Positions 31,501 to 39,715 are shown, counted from the stretch's first letter. The stretch: 64,000 nt of DNA from Martensiomyces pterosporus (GCA_025201845.1 MU603971.1:51092-115091); one strand, 5' to 3'. A program made the numbers and translations. Notes: a model not told the origin generated them from the letters alone.

Positions 31501-32328
31501 ATAGTGAAGTTCATGGCCAGGTCCGAGAGCAGAAGAAAGCACTGGGACCGGCATGACGTGCTGGCAGCCATCGGCGAGGATGCCGGGCCATCGCGGCGGC
31601 TGCTCAAGGTCCCCGTGCGGCCGCTCATAGCGACCGTTGCGTTCGTTCTGTTTGTGTGCACATTCGTGCCTTACCAGTTCGCCTTCCTCGTCATTTACAT
31701 GGCGCAGCTGATCACTGCCGTGCGTACCATGGTCCATGCGCAGCTGGCTAGCCCGCGGTCGGCCGCCACGCTGACCCCGCAGCGGCTTGTTGCGGCGGCG
31801 GTTCTGAATAATCGCGCAAAGTACCAGCTGGGCCTGCTTCTGTTCTGGACCAGTAGCCTGCCGTACTGCGTGCCGGAGCTGCTTGTGTGGGTGAGGAACC
31901 TTAGTGTCATGTGGTTTGAGGATGCGCCGTCGGATCATAACTTGGCGAACATGGCAGGGTACTTTGCGCTGAGGCTTCTGGCCGCCCACCACATCATCCC
32001 GAGGCTGGCGTTTGATACCGACCGCCCGCTGAGTGCCAGGGCGAGGTGGCTGAGAGTCATCACGTCCGCGTTCTTTGCGGCGGCCGTGGTGTGTGCCTGG
32101 CTGTACAGCGTACGGCGGCCGTACATACTATACAGCATCGCCAATGCCATTTCGGCCTGGCTGGCGCTGGTCCAGTTTGTCAACTTCCCCCTGCGGATGC
32201 TGGGTGCACGCAAGTATTCGCCTGTGAGTTCGCGTGCTCACTCACCAGCAGCCACGCCACCGGCTACCACGCCGGCTGCTGCGTCTGCGGCGAGGTTCAA
32301 CGATGAGCTCAGTCGCAAGCTACGGTGA
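28549..32328 (+). CDS. BST1: GPI inositol-deacylase Bst1/PGAP1
   Basis: An ER membrane lipase that removes the acyl chain from the GPI inositol so that GPI proteins leave the ER. The 1259-aa product has a Ser-rich cytosolic N-terminus with a Ser run and a signal-anchor helix at about 133-152 (IAALGLLLVTILVGSIAAHSYF). The lumenal lipase fold follows, with RIPVLFVPGNAGSHKQVRS and the nucleophile elbow VVVGHSMGGVVAR (Ser319). Later comes a beta-rich lumenal region, then at least seven hydrophobic segments in the last ~380 residues. ATG 28609 is an alternative start. At the 3' end CTACG|GTGAGT overlaps the TGA; splicing to TTCTTCAG at 32405 would replace the end with LRLGS and stop at 32418. Confidence 0.9.
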   Translation: MVAGEREVTSTHSLHCTIDIMPTSQPTGELVRKAPQTSSSSSSSSANPTSASTASSANSNRRNARSGAPTHGTASVSDAASSRSIDDGHRSSDDRQPLNAGTSTRLVNGISGHSSNGGEKAHSRHSVADFVRTRIAALGLLLVTILVGSIAAHSYFNGQPDTENCEMSYSRPQFIEQTKFDRTWTRFADKYTLYLYREGGYDAFEEPFRIPVLFVPGNAGSHKQVRSVASASAAAFVELVGRDPAAVDRGQIGYDYFTVGLNEEFTALHGYSILEQADFINDAIRYILSLYPETRSKHRLSARGVEFALPTSVVVVGHSMGGVVARTAFTLPNHIVGSVQAIFTLSTPHNNPTASLEYYVDKVYSGVNSFWRHGFQNGTLDKVSLVSIAGGNLDSMINSDYTYVGDLAPQKNSLSILSSGINDVWLSVDHQSILWCNQMSKKFANLLMLIMDARQPSQIIALDKRMDIMRRQLFSGLEDDFAVAKPHTARKTTSSSYLFSHDYDSGSILLTPADILMMLPPGERDRPGVNGADDDGTGTGFRSAGEKSALHLLPIDNTVKNPTVQLLYNPQLLTASESEEDIDAVVPRLVGCNKEKELTRREQHKNSDDDGDSGDMRAVFCETIPVASPARLPMKRYNANPSMPVGVLHYLEASAKPLERFEYLGLELPTRPGPSGFLRASIASAPEQIKVSPGYLRLLRPYNIRIPAANPGALNVRTRIKLDVPENPFFVFRARLSMRRNAASSHVLAAVPRFRPIVRQSDGRRFESKYWFDRPSFDLAIHGRGAYVPSDDIVNLPSTSLSSAGQWDGLDLDIWADPDFYSGFDISLHINWYSSLNRTIKRYDMALLALSFVWACLVMFHQLRTWNSGSSLESVPRTKDKSSSYRASFPSCLTTIERLIRNGTLLVLFVGAVLTPIVQELVAHLMRDVWSPATLATWSNLFMGVRGTGWTLGLVPALLVVLSLGFVAFEAVVLTAMCNLASWTIVKFMARSESRRKHWDRHDVLAAIGEDAGPSRRLLKVPVRPLIATVAFVLFVCTFVPYQFAFLVIYMAQLITAVRTMVHAQLASPRSAATLTPQRLVAAAVLNNRAKYQLGLLLFWTSSLPYCVPELLVWVRNLSVMWFEDAPSDHNLANMAGYFALRLLAAHHIIPRLAFDTDRPLSARARWLRVITSAFFAAAVVCAWLYSVRRPYILYSIANAISAWLALVQFVNFPLRMLGARKYSPVSSRAHSPAATPPATTPAAASAARFNDELSRKLR

Positions 32329-32558
32329 GTGGCACCGCTCCTGCTGCTTCTTTAGCCATCCACTACTATTTGTTTGCCCGCTTCTGTTAATACAATTTTC
32401 TTCAGCCTAGGCAGCTGATGGCATCCCCTCGCTTTCAGCTTTTTCTCTAAAATGACATTTGTACTTGGTCTGCTCAGACCCTTGTGCTGGCTACGCATCA
32501 GGAATAGAAAAATAAGCCATTCGCTAGAACTGGGGGCGAGCTGACGATGGCTTGGAGA

Positions 32559-33817
32559 TTAGCGGCGGCACCCGTTGGCGTGTGTCTCGACACAGGTGGA
32601 GCCCTCGCTGACAATGTCGAGCAGCTTGTAGTGGGTGTCGATGCCGCCATTGGGCTGGCGGTCAAAGATCTCGCGGATCTTGGCTGCGATCTCATCAAAG
32701 TTGCTTACAGCCAGGGCCAGAATGGTGGGTCCCGCGCCGCTGAGGCAGATTCCCAGAAGGCCGGGGGTGTTGTCAGGGTTGAATGTGGCCAGGATCTCGG
32801 GCAGACCCGGGATCAGGTGCATGCGGTAGGGCTGGTGGACCTTGTCCTCCATTGCGCGGTAGATCAGCCATGGGTCAGGCGTCTCGCGGCCAAGAGCCGT
32901 GGTCAGAACCGCCAGCCGCTGGAGATTGAACACCTAGAAGCGTGAACAAAAGGAGTGATTGTCACAGGGGGATGTGAAATAACAGCAGATGCGTGGTGTT
33001 AGTGAGTAATTAGCAACGCTTTTGAAAGTACCCTTTTTGGTCGCTGTTATCGCGTTTGGCAGGCACAGGGCGGGTGTGCACTTACAACATCCTTGGTCTT
33101 GTATGCGACGGGCAGGGCAGCGCGCGCCTTCGAGGTGGCGAGCTCGAACTGGGGGATGATGGCAATGGCCTTGATCTTGGGCGAGCAGCCCAGCTGCAAG
33201 AAGTGGCCGATGTTTTCCGGCGGCAGCTTGATGCTCTCGTCCTCCGCAGCTGCCTTCAACTCCCGCTCGCGCTGCACTGTCACCGTCTCGTCTGCCTCGC
33301 TTGCCGGGATATTGCCTGTACGGTCGACTTCAATCAAGTAGCTCGCGACAAATCCGCCCACAAGCGCCGCAGCGACGTTGTCTGGATGGTGCTCGATCAT
33401 CAGGCAGTAGTCGAGCATCCGCTGCTTAGAGAGGCCGAGGGATCCCACCGCGTTTGCCAGAAGCACGCCGGCCACCACGGCGGCGCCCGAGGAGCCTAGC
33501 CCGCGGCCCAGGGGGATGCGGTTGTTGACACGCACGGTGGTCGGGTGGGGGAAGTGCCTGAGGCCGTTGCACTCGAGCACGTAGAGGGCCGTTTTGGTTA
33601 TGAGGTTTTTCTTGGGATCAAGCGAGAGCCCGGTCGAGTTCTCGCCCTCGTAGGCGATGGTGATGTTGCTGTCGACGATGGGAGTGGCGTTTGGCTTGTC
33701 GGTCTGCACGAGGGCATTGACGGTTAGGTAGAGCGAGAGCGAGAGACCCATGACATCGAAGCCTGGACCGATGTTGGCCGACGTGGCTGGGACGTTGATT
33801 TCGTAGCTTACACCCAT
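32559..33817 (-). CDS. THR1: Homoserine kinase (Thr1), 2 exons
   Basis: Phosphorylates homoserine in threonine biosynthesis; GHMP kinase family. Exon 1 (33817-33086) and exon 2 (32933-32559) join in phase 0 through GTAAGT and CTTCTAG. The 368-aa product is near the yeast 357. The GHMP pattern is clear: PATSANIGPGFDVMGLSL, the ATP loop PLGRGLGSSGAAVVAG, EHHPDNVAAALVGGF, and, only in exon 2, the third motif GICLSGAGPTILALA. ATG 33817 gives MGVSYEINVPATSANIGPG; an upstream in-frame ATG at 33877 is less likely because the conserved start is immediate. A TATA box lies 126 bases upstream. Divergent from the MoCF-domain gene. Confidence 0.94.
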
Positions 33818-34156
33818 TTTGCGGTGGCAAAGAACAGTGCTGGCTTGGACAGATGTGGTGAGGGAGAAAGGCAGCAAGTGGAGAGGATGGGTGGTGTGGA
33901 GAAAGAGGCAAAGAGGGGCAGCCGCAGGAGCAGCCGCTGCCTTTTATAAAGCGGGGCAGGCGAAAAATGCAGTGAGTCAGAGTCGTTAAAAATAGCCGGT
34001 GCGCTCAAATCAGCCAGACGACTGAACGGCTGGCGATGCTGGCGCGATGGCCAGGGCTGGCGACTTGCTTTATCTCCTGCCTGTCCATTACAACGCCGCT
34101 CCACCTCTTTGCCTCTACAGCTTTTCTCTTTCACGCCGATATAGACACTATACAGA
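33818..34156. promoter_or_regulatory. Divergent promoter region between THR1 and the MoCF-domain gene
   Basis: 339 bases. Minus-strand TATAAA lies at 33943-33948. TGAGTCA-like TGAGTCAGA at about 33973 resembles a Gcn4/AP-1 site, which would suit an amino-acid biosynthetic gene (inference from one match). Confidence 0.4.
33943..33948 (-). promoter_or_regulatory. TATA box of THR1
   Basis: TATAAAAG on the minus strand, 126 bases before ATG 33817. Confidence 0.45.
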
Positions 34157-35143
34157 ATGGCGCCGCGCTTGCTGCTGCACGGAGGCAGCAGTAGTATTCT
34201 GAGGCTGGCTGCTGCCACTGGCGGCGGCCCTAGTCTTCTCGCACGGGCCTTATCAGCCGCCGCTGCTCTGCCAACGAGCACACATGCGGCAGCGACAAAA
34301 CCACTGACGGCAGCCTTTTGCGTAATTGGCGACGAGATTCTAAATGGCAAAACCCTCGACACAAACTCGCATCACTTTGCCAAGCGGTGCTTCGAGCTGG
34401 GCGTTGAGGTTGGGAAAATCGAGGTGGTTCCCGATAGCTACGAGTCCATCGCATCATCCGTACAGCAGCTCTCCCAGGCACACGACATTGTTTTCACGAG
34501 CGGCGGCATCGGGCCCACGCACGACGACATTACCTACAGCGCCATTGCCAGGGCATTCGGCAAGGATCTGGAGTACCACCAGGAGACCCTGGAGAGGATG
34601 CGGCGAGTAATGCAGCAGAGGCGTGCCACGACTACGCTGCCCGATCCGCAGGGAACGCCCGAGCAGGTTGCATGTGCGAGGATGGCGCTGTTCCCCAAGA
34701 GCTCTAGTGCCAGCTACCCGTGTGAGGAGTACTGGGTGCCGGTCGTGTGCGTGGCGAGCAATGTCCACATATTCCCTGGGATCCCCAGGCTGTTCCAGAA
34801 CCTTGTCGATGGGTACTTGCCCGGGTTGGTGGCTGGCTTGTCGGACGAGCCGCTGCAAGGATTCACTCGCGCCCTGGTTGGCACCAGATTGCACGAATCG
34901 GTGGTAGCGCCGGTTCTTGAGAGACTGCAGGAGCGATATGCGCAAGAGAGCGTTAGACTGGGCTCCTACCCGAACTGGCCTCCCAAGCCAAGCAATAGTG
35001 CGCCTTCAGCGTCTGTGGACCAGGTGCCGCTAGTCGTGCTGTCTGCAGTCGGCAAGACCAAGGATCAGGTCGAGGCATGCAAGGCTGAGCTGTGCAGGCT
35101 CCTCGATGGCTTCGAGCTGGAAGGCACCAGCAGCGATCAATGA
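34157..35143 (+). CDS. MoCF/CinA-type molybdopterin-binding domain protein with probable mitochondrial presequence
   Basis: The 328-aa product has a basic, Ala/Leu/Arg-rich N-terminus without acidic residues for ~50 residues, typical of mitochondrial import. The MoCF_biosynth fold follows: AAFCVIGDEILNGKTLDTNSHHFAKRC, VVPDSYESIASSVQQL, and the signature FTSGGIGPTHDDITYSAIARAFG. Conserved VASNVHIFPGIPRLFQN closes the domain at about 220. A C-terminal ~90 residues is related to the rest of the FLAD1/CinA N-terminal module. In FLAD1 this domain sits beside an FAD synthetase domain and hydrolyses FAD; here no PAPS-reductase-like synthetase domain follows. The precise substrate is unknown. Confidence 0.8.
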   Translation: MAPRLLLHGGSSSILRLAAATGGGPSLLARALSAAAALPTSTHAAATKPLTAAFCVIGDEILNGKTLDTNSHHFAKRCFELGVEVGKIEVVPDSYESIASSVQQLSQAHDIVFTSGGIGPTHDDITYSAIARAFGKDLEYHQETLERMRRVMQQRRATTTLPDPQGTPEQVACARMALFPKSSSASYPCEEYWVPVVCVASNVHIFPGIPRLFQNLVDGYLPGLVAGLSDEPLQGFTRALVGTRLHESVVAPVLERLQERYAQESVRLGSYPNWPPKPSNSAPSASVDQVPLVVLSAVGKTKDQVEACKAELCRLLDGFELEGTSSDQ

Positions 35144-35261
35144 CACCACAAATCGGGGGTTTAGCGCAGTGTATATTTTCTCCTAAACATGCAGCCTTTA
35201 TCAAACAGTAGAAATGGAATGCGAAGAAAGACCGAGTGCCCTGCCGTTCTGGGGGCTCTGC

Positions 35262-35507
35262 TTATTTGCCCAGAACCTGCTTGCCCAGTCTCGCAAGGTG
35301 GTAGTTGACTGTTGACCGCTTCTTGGCAGGCGCCTTGCCCTTCTGCATGCACAGCATGAGCGTTTTGGCCGTTTCGGCACACCGCTTGTCGTCTATCGAG
35401 AGCGACGCCCAGCAAGTGATCAGAGAGGACATCTCTACGGCGCAAGGAGACACTGCCTTGGCCTTCTTGGGCTTGACTCTGAGCTTTGGTACGTTGACTG
35501 CCGTCAT
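35262..35507 (-). CDS. MRP10: Mitochondrial small-subunit ribosomal protein mS37 (Mrp10/CHCHD1)
   Basis: An 81-aa twin-CX9C protein. The two motifs are CAVEMSSLITC and CAETAKTLMLC, each with exactly nine residues between cysteines. The basic start (VNVPKLRVKPKKAK) and the end STVNYHLARLGKQVLGK match yeast Mrp10 (NINYHAARL). Proteins of this type are imported by the Mia40 oxidative relay and then join the mitoribosome. Its start is 415 bases from that of RCL1, which diverges. Confidence 0.9.
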   Translation of the reverse strand: MTAVNVPKLRVKPKKAKAVSPCAVEMSSLITCWASLSIDDKRCAETAKTLMLCMQKGKAPAKKRSTVNYHLARLGKQVLGK

Positions 35508-35774
35508 TCTTTGCTGTGTGGAATCCTACGAGCCTACCGAGTGTGCCGCCCCTGATTCCTCGCTCCTTCGCCTGGTGCGTTGGTTGTATGTGCAGGAAGA
35601 GCGTGGGTTTCTGAGAGCAAAGAGGGTGGAATGCGAGGAGAGAAAAGCTGCAATTTGCAGTGTGCCAGAATTTGGCGCGCAAAGAGGGCAGCCTGCTGTG
35701 GCGATAACGCTGGCTCCTTGCGAGCTGAGTCGGCTGAGGCAGCGAGCCGAGGCTAAGCGCCTGGCCAAAGCGTG

Positions 35775-35780
35775 TATAAA
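35775..35780 (+). promoter_or_regulatory. TATA box of RCL1
   Basis: TATAAA about 143 bases before ATG 35923, directly followed by an A/T run containing AAATTTC. Confidence 0.4.
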
Positions 35781-35804
35781 AAATTTCAACCGAAAAGGCA
35801 TGGA

Positions 35805-35812
35805 GAAAATTT
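35805..35812 (+). promoter_or_regulatory. RRPE-like GAAAATTT upstream of RCL1
   Basis: GAAAATTT is the core of the yeast RRPE found in ribosome-biogenesis promoters. The same octamer occurs twice upstream of DBP7 (23857 and 23946). Function is inferred. Confidence 0.35.
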
Positions 35813-35922
35813 GCTTGCGGAGTCCAGTGGCAATTTCACGCTTCTTGTCCTCATTTCTCCTGCAATCACCAGCGCACACACACGGCACCGACGACTGACG
35901 GCAAGAGGGGCATCTGCAAGCC

Positions 35923-37005
35923 ATGTCGAAACGAGACGTTGTACAGTTCGAAGGACACAAGTTCCTCAAGCAGCGACTAGTGTTCTCTATACTCAGCCAG
36001 CGACCCGTGCGCATCGACAAGATCCGCTCAGACGACGAGAACCCCGGTCTGCATGACTTTGAGGTGTCTCTCCTGCGGCTCCTTGAAAAGGCGACGAATG
36101 GATCGCGCATTGTCATTTCACACACCGGTACCTCCGTGCTCTTTCGGCCAGGAATGATCATGGGCGGGCGGATAGACATGGACTGCCCAGTCACCCGTGC
36201 CATTGGCTACTACCTGGAGGCGCTTGTTGCGCTTGCGCCGTTTGGAAAGGAGCAGATGACGGCTACGCTGCGTGGAGTGACGATGAATAACACGGATCTT
36301 TCCGTCGACACGATCCGCACGGCCACGCTGGTCAACTATCGAAACTTTGGCATTGAGGAGGGGGTTGAGCTGAAGATCACAAAGAGAGGCGCTCCGCCGA
36401 AGGGCGGTGGCGAGGTGAGGTTCATCTGCCCAGTGGTCCGGTCGGTGAAGCCCATTAACTTTACCGACGAGGGAAAGATCAGACGCATCCGCGGCATCTC
36501 CTACGCCACGCGCGTCTCCCCACAGACTGCCAACCGCATGGTTGAGGCTGCCCGCGGAGAACTCAACCGGTTCATCCCAGATATTTACATTTACACGGAC
36601 GTGTACAAGGGCGCCGAATCGGGATTCTCTCCTGGATTTGGAATCTCGCTTGTTGCAGAATCGACTACGGGCGTGCTGATGTCGGCCGAGCTGTGCGCCG
36701 ACCCTGGCGATGCACCTGAGGATATCGGCAGGAATGCGGCCAAGATGCTCTTGACGGAGATCCACAGAGGCGGGTGCTTTGATTCGTCGCATCAGTGGCT
36801 CGCCCTGCTGCTCATGGTCCTGGGCCCAGAGCATGCGTCGAAGACCAGGATTGGGAAGCTTACGCCGTTCTCGATCCAGTATCTGAGAGACATCCGCGAC
36901 TTTTTCAACACCACCTTCAAGATCAAGCCGGATCCAGAGTCGAACACTGTGGTCATGACATGCCTGGGGTCTGGATATATTAACGTTGGAAAGAAGACGA
37001 CATAA
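35923..37005 (+). CDS. RCL1: RNA 3'-terminal phosphate cyclase-like protein Rcl1
   Basis: A nucleolar protein of the small-subunit processome that works with Bms1 in 18S rRNA maturation. The 360-aa product has the cyclase fold from the start (VVQFEGHKFLKQRLVFSIL, RPVRIDKIRSDDENPGL, HTGTSVLFRPGMIMGG). RGVTMNNTDLSVDTIRTATL, KRGAPPKGGGEVRFICPVV, RIRGISYATRVSPQTANRM and GFSPGFGISLVAESTTG follow. FRPG and PKGGGEV shared with RtcA are present. Family members lack cyclase activity, and the C-terminal catalytic-His region of true cyclases is not evident (HASKTRIGKLTPFSI region). An AATAAA lies at 37069-37074. Confidence 0.94.
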   Translation: MSKRDVVQFEGHKFLKQRLVFSILSQRPVRIDKIRSDDENPGLHDFEVSLLRLLEKATNGSRIVISHTGTSVLFRPGMIMGGRIDMDCPVTRAIGYYLEALVALAPFGKEQMTATLRGVTMNNTDLSVDTIRTATLVNYRNFGIEEGVELKITKRGAPPKGGGEVRFICPVVRSVKPINFTDEGKIRRIRGISYATRVSPQTANRMVEAARGELNRFIPDIYIYTDVYKGAESGFSPGFGISLVAESTTGVLMSAELCADPGDAPEDIGRNAAKMLLTEIHRGGCFDSSHQWLALLLMVLGPEHASKTRIGKLTPFSIQYLRDIRDFFNTTFKIKPDPESNTVVMTCLGSGYINVGKKTT

Positions 37006-37068
37006 AACAAGAGCCGGGGTCCCCTCAGCCTTATTGTCCTTCTGGTGCTACCTCTTCTTTTGACATTG

Positions 37069-37074
37069 AATAAA
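37069..37074 (+). terminator. AATAAA polyadenylation signal of RCL1
   Basis: AATAAA 64 bases past the RCL1 stop, in the 129-base spacer to the convergent MOSC gene. Confidence 0.5.
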
Positions 37075-37134
37075 GACATGAATGAACTGCCGCTCGGCAG
37101 AAAAACGCCCTTGGCCTGCTCTCGTTTGAGGCCG

Positions 37135-38076
37135 CTACAGCGATACAGCCAGAGAGTGGAGTCCCCGCTCGCACACGCTCACAGCTTGGCCAACGGCGAT
37201 TGTCTGGCCAATTCTCTGCGGCACTGCCTGCATGCCGAAGCAGATTCTGGTGGGCTTGCCAGGGTCCGTGCACCTAAACGTCTTCATCGATGCCTGCGGC
37301 TCGTGGTCCGCGCTCATAGTCCCTGTTTCAATGTCGACGTTGGGCATGGTGCACCGAGAGGTGCGCGAGGCGATGAGCATCGACCAGGCGCCACTGTCCG
37401 AGCGCGGCTCGAACTCGATCCGCTTCCACGTCTCCTCGTCATAGGGAGCAGCGCTGGGGCTGACAGGGGAGAACACAATGTTGGGTCGGAAGTTCTGGTG
37501 CGTCAATGGCCGCGGCACCCTCTTGTTCACGTCATCCAGGGACGGGTCCGTGGTGATGTGGAACGGGTGGACATCCGCAAAGCCCGACTGCGGCGGCACC
37601 TCACATGAGCCCTCCTTGGGCAAGTAGCGGGACACCAGGCGGGGCTCCGCCGGGTCCTTGTACAGGAGGCGGATGGGCTTGCCCAGGAATTCGGACAGCC
37701 AGTCATCAGCCTCCTGGCCACAGCTGCGGCCGAGCACGCTGTCGTACCACACACGCACCGTGAACTGCTCGCCAAGACCCTTCCCGGGCTGTGGGTGCAG
37801 AGGCAGGCGCAGGGTGGTGGGCATGGCCGCAGTTGAGAGCTCCAGCTTATCCTCCGCCCGGTTGATGGACACGTTGATCAGCGTCATTTTGGGCTCTTGT
37901 CTTTGCGTGAGGAAGCGGCCAGTCTTGGCGTCGGTGAGCATCCACAGCCGATCGTATGCGAGACCTGTCTCGCCGACCAGGGCCTCGCTCAGCCTCACGG
38001 GTCCGCATGACTTGACTGGGTACGCGTACAGCGCCTTGACAACCCATTGATCGTTGCTGTTTTCACCAGACACCAT
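37135..38076 (-). CDS. MOSC domain protein (mARC / MOCOS C-terminal type)
   Basis: MOSC proteins bind the molybdenum cofactor; mARC enzymes reduce N-hydroxylated compounds. The 313-aa product has the N-terminal beta-barrel (VVKALYAYPVKSCGPVRLSEA, GLAYDRLWMLTD, FLTQRQEPKMTLI) at about 12-130. The MOSC domain proper follows: FADVHPFHITTDPSLDDVNKR, FRPNIVFS, and SRCTMPNVD, whose Cys is the expected molybdenum ligand. CFGMQAVPQRIGQTIAVGQAVSV is the closing strand. No membrane anchor precedes the barrel, unlike vertebrate mARC. Its activity depends on a Moco pathway not seen here. Confidence 0.88.
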   Translation of the reverse strand: MVSGENSNDQWVVKALYAYPVKSCGPVRLSEALVGETGLAYDRLWMLTDAKTGRFLTQRQEPKMTLINVSINRAEDKLELSTAAMPTTLRLPLHPQPGKGLGEQFTVRVWYDSVLGRSCGQEADDWLSEFLGKPIRLLYKDPAEPRLVSRYLPKEGSCEVPPQSGFADVHPFHITTDPSLDDVNKRVPRPLTHQNFRPNIVFSPVSPSAAPYDEETWKRIEFEPRSDSGAWSMLIASRTSRCTMPNVDIETGTMSADHEPQASMKTFRCTDPGKPTRICFGMQAVPQRIGQTIAVGQAVSVCERGLHSLAVSL

Positions 38077-38872
38077 TGTAGCGAGCAGAAGGAGCAGAGA
38101 TCAGCGGCGAAGCAGGGGGTGAAACCGGCGTGTGCTATTTTAGGGGGGAAAGGGGAGCAAGAAAAGCAAGGGGAGTACAAAGATGGACGGCGATGTCTGC
38201 TGCTTTTATTCACTGCTTTTTGGGGGATGCACATGTCCCAGGTGCTGACAAATATCACGCTCCTCCAGACGCTTCCTCTCGCACGCATGTGCTGGTATGT
38301 GCCCATGGCCTGCTGTCCCTGCGCCAAAGGCGTGAAAGAGAATGCGTGAAAGAGAAGGCGTGAAAGAGAAGGCGTGAAAGAGAAGGCGTGTGCGTGAGAA
38401 GTGGGACCCAGGCCTTTGTGTGAGACATGGGCGCTTTATGTTGGACAGCACCGCCCCGCTCTCTTTGTTGCAGCAGAAAGGCCTGCTGTGCACACCGCTG
38501 CCGCCCGCTTTGAGAGTGGGGGTAGCCCAGACATCGCACCAGGTCTGCTCTATTTTTGCTCGCGCGGAGACGAAGCTGCCAAGCTTTCCCTCTTCCCGCC
38601 TCCAGATTCCAACACCTTTTTCTGCACTCTTACAGCGTTTTACTGTCCCTTCTCTTTTTTCTTGCTGCACACAGAAGACACGTAGACACAGAAAGCAAGG
38701 GCTGTTGCGCTTTTCAGGCCTTGTCGGATTTTAAAAAACAGATTTTGTTGAGAAAAAAGAAAAGGCTTCCTTCTATTATTACCTCGTGCTATTCCTTCTC
38801 TCTTGCCACCTGCTATTCCTATTTATTGCTCATTTTCCGCCCGGAAAGAGGAAAAACGAAACACAGCAGAAA
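38077..38872. promoter_or_regulatory. Divergent intergenic region between the MOSC and synaptobrevin genes
   Basis: 796 bases. It contains a 14-bp tandem repeat (38330-38385), and its right part is C/T-rich then A-rich, as expected for a leader before the synaptobrevin start. No coding frame resembling a known family was found. Confidence 0.4.
38330..38385. repeat. Four tandem copies of a 14-bp unit
   Basis: GCGTGAAAGAGAAG is repeated four times head to tail (the first copy ends in T), followed by a degenerate GCGTGTGCGTGAG. Minisatellite-like, in a promoter region. Confidence 0.9.
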
Positions 38873-39715
38873 ATGTAAGTATGCGCGATATGAAGCCAAG
38901 ATGAGGACATGACTGCACGCAGCGGAGCGGCCCTCAAGCGATTGCTAACACCCAATGAGCACACGCCACTTGCTCCGACTGTAGGTCCTACAACAACAGC
39001 AGCTACAACAGCAACAGCAACCCCTACGCATATCCCTCGGAAGGCAACCCGTCTGATGGCGGCGGCAACACCAAGGGCCGCGAGGTGCAGAGGCAGGTCG
39101 ACGAGGTCGTCGGCATTATGCAGGAGAACATCAACAAGGTGATGGAGAGGGAGGAGCGCCTGGATACTCTGCAGAACAAGACGGAGCAGCTCAACGAGGG
39201 CGCCCGGCAGTTCCGCCGCGGCGCGACGGATGTGCGCAAGAAGATGTGGTGGCGCGATATGAAGCTCAAGATCATCATCGCTGTCATCGTCATCATTCTA
39301 ATCATTGTCATTGTTGGTAAGTGCACGTTATTCCCTCTTGCAAAGCAGGGGCTCTTTGTGTGCGGGCGTGCATGCCCGCTGCGTAGAGTGCGGGATGGGT
39401 CTTTTGGGCCCATGTGGAAACGGCGGCATTCCACGCTACTTTGTCAGTGCCGCACCATTACATCGCGCCCGCTCCGGGCTCCTGGGCCACATCTTGCGGC
39501 CGTGTATTGGGGGCAGAGTGGCCGTCATATGAGTCTACCAAAGATGGTCCTCTGAGCCCTCCTTTTGCCGCCTTGTCGGCAGTGTGGCCAGTGCGGAGGC
39601 AAGCCTCCGGCCATGTGCTGAATTATATGTGCCGATGCTAACGCCAACAGCGCCGCGCCTCTTTATTTTTCTGTCCGCCGTGCACGTAGTTCCAATCGTC
39701 GTGACCAAGAAGTAA
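38873..39715 (+). CDS. SNC1: Synaptobrevin/VAMP R-SNARE (Snc1 type), 3 exons with the start codon split by intron 1
   Basis: A vesicle SNARE for fusion at the plasma membrane and endosomes. No ATG lies in frame at the N-terminus of the central open region. Splicing AT|GTAAGT (exon 1 coding part 38873-38874) to CTGTAG|G (exon 2 38985-39316) makes ATG TCC TAC. The product then starts MSYNNSSYNSNSNPYAYP. Intron 2 (39317-39689, GTAAGT to CACGTAG) joins IVIV to VPIVVTKK and a TAA at 39715. The 119-aa protein matches Snc1 (117 aa). The SNARE motif is QRQVDEVVGIMQENINKVME...LDTLQNKTEQL, with the zero-layer Arg in QFRRGATDVRKKMWWRDMK. A single C-terminal transmembrane helix ends in a short KK tail. 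Exon joins are predicted, not observed. Confidence 0.9.

Larger units (their letters stand above)
35508..35922. promoter_or_regulatory. Divergent promoter region between MRP10 and RCL1
   Basis: 415 bases. On the RCL1 side are TATAAA at 35775-35780, AAAAAATTTC overlapping its end, and GAAAATTT at 35805-35812; the last two resemble the ribosomal-RNA-processing element (RRPE). Confidence 0.45.

Noticed and set aside
34157..38076. MoCF-domain gene and MOSC gene as a molybdenum-cofactor cluster.
   Set aside because: mS37 and RCL1 lie between them, strands differ, and the MoCF-domain protein is more like FLAD1/CinA than a Moco enzyme.
38330..38385. The 14-bp repeat as a CRISPR-like array.
   Set aside because: No spacers separate the units, and the host is a eukaryote.
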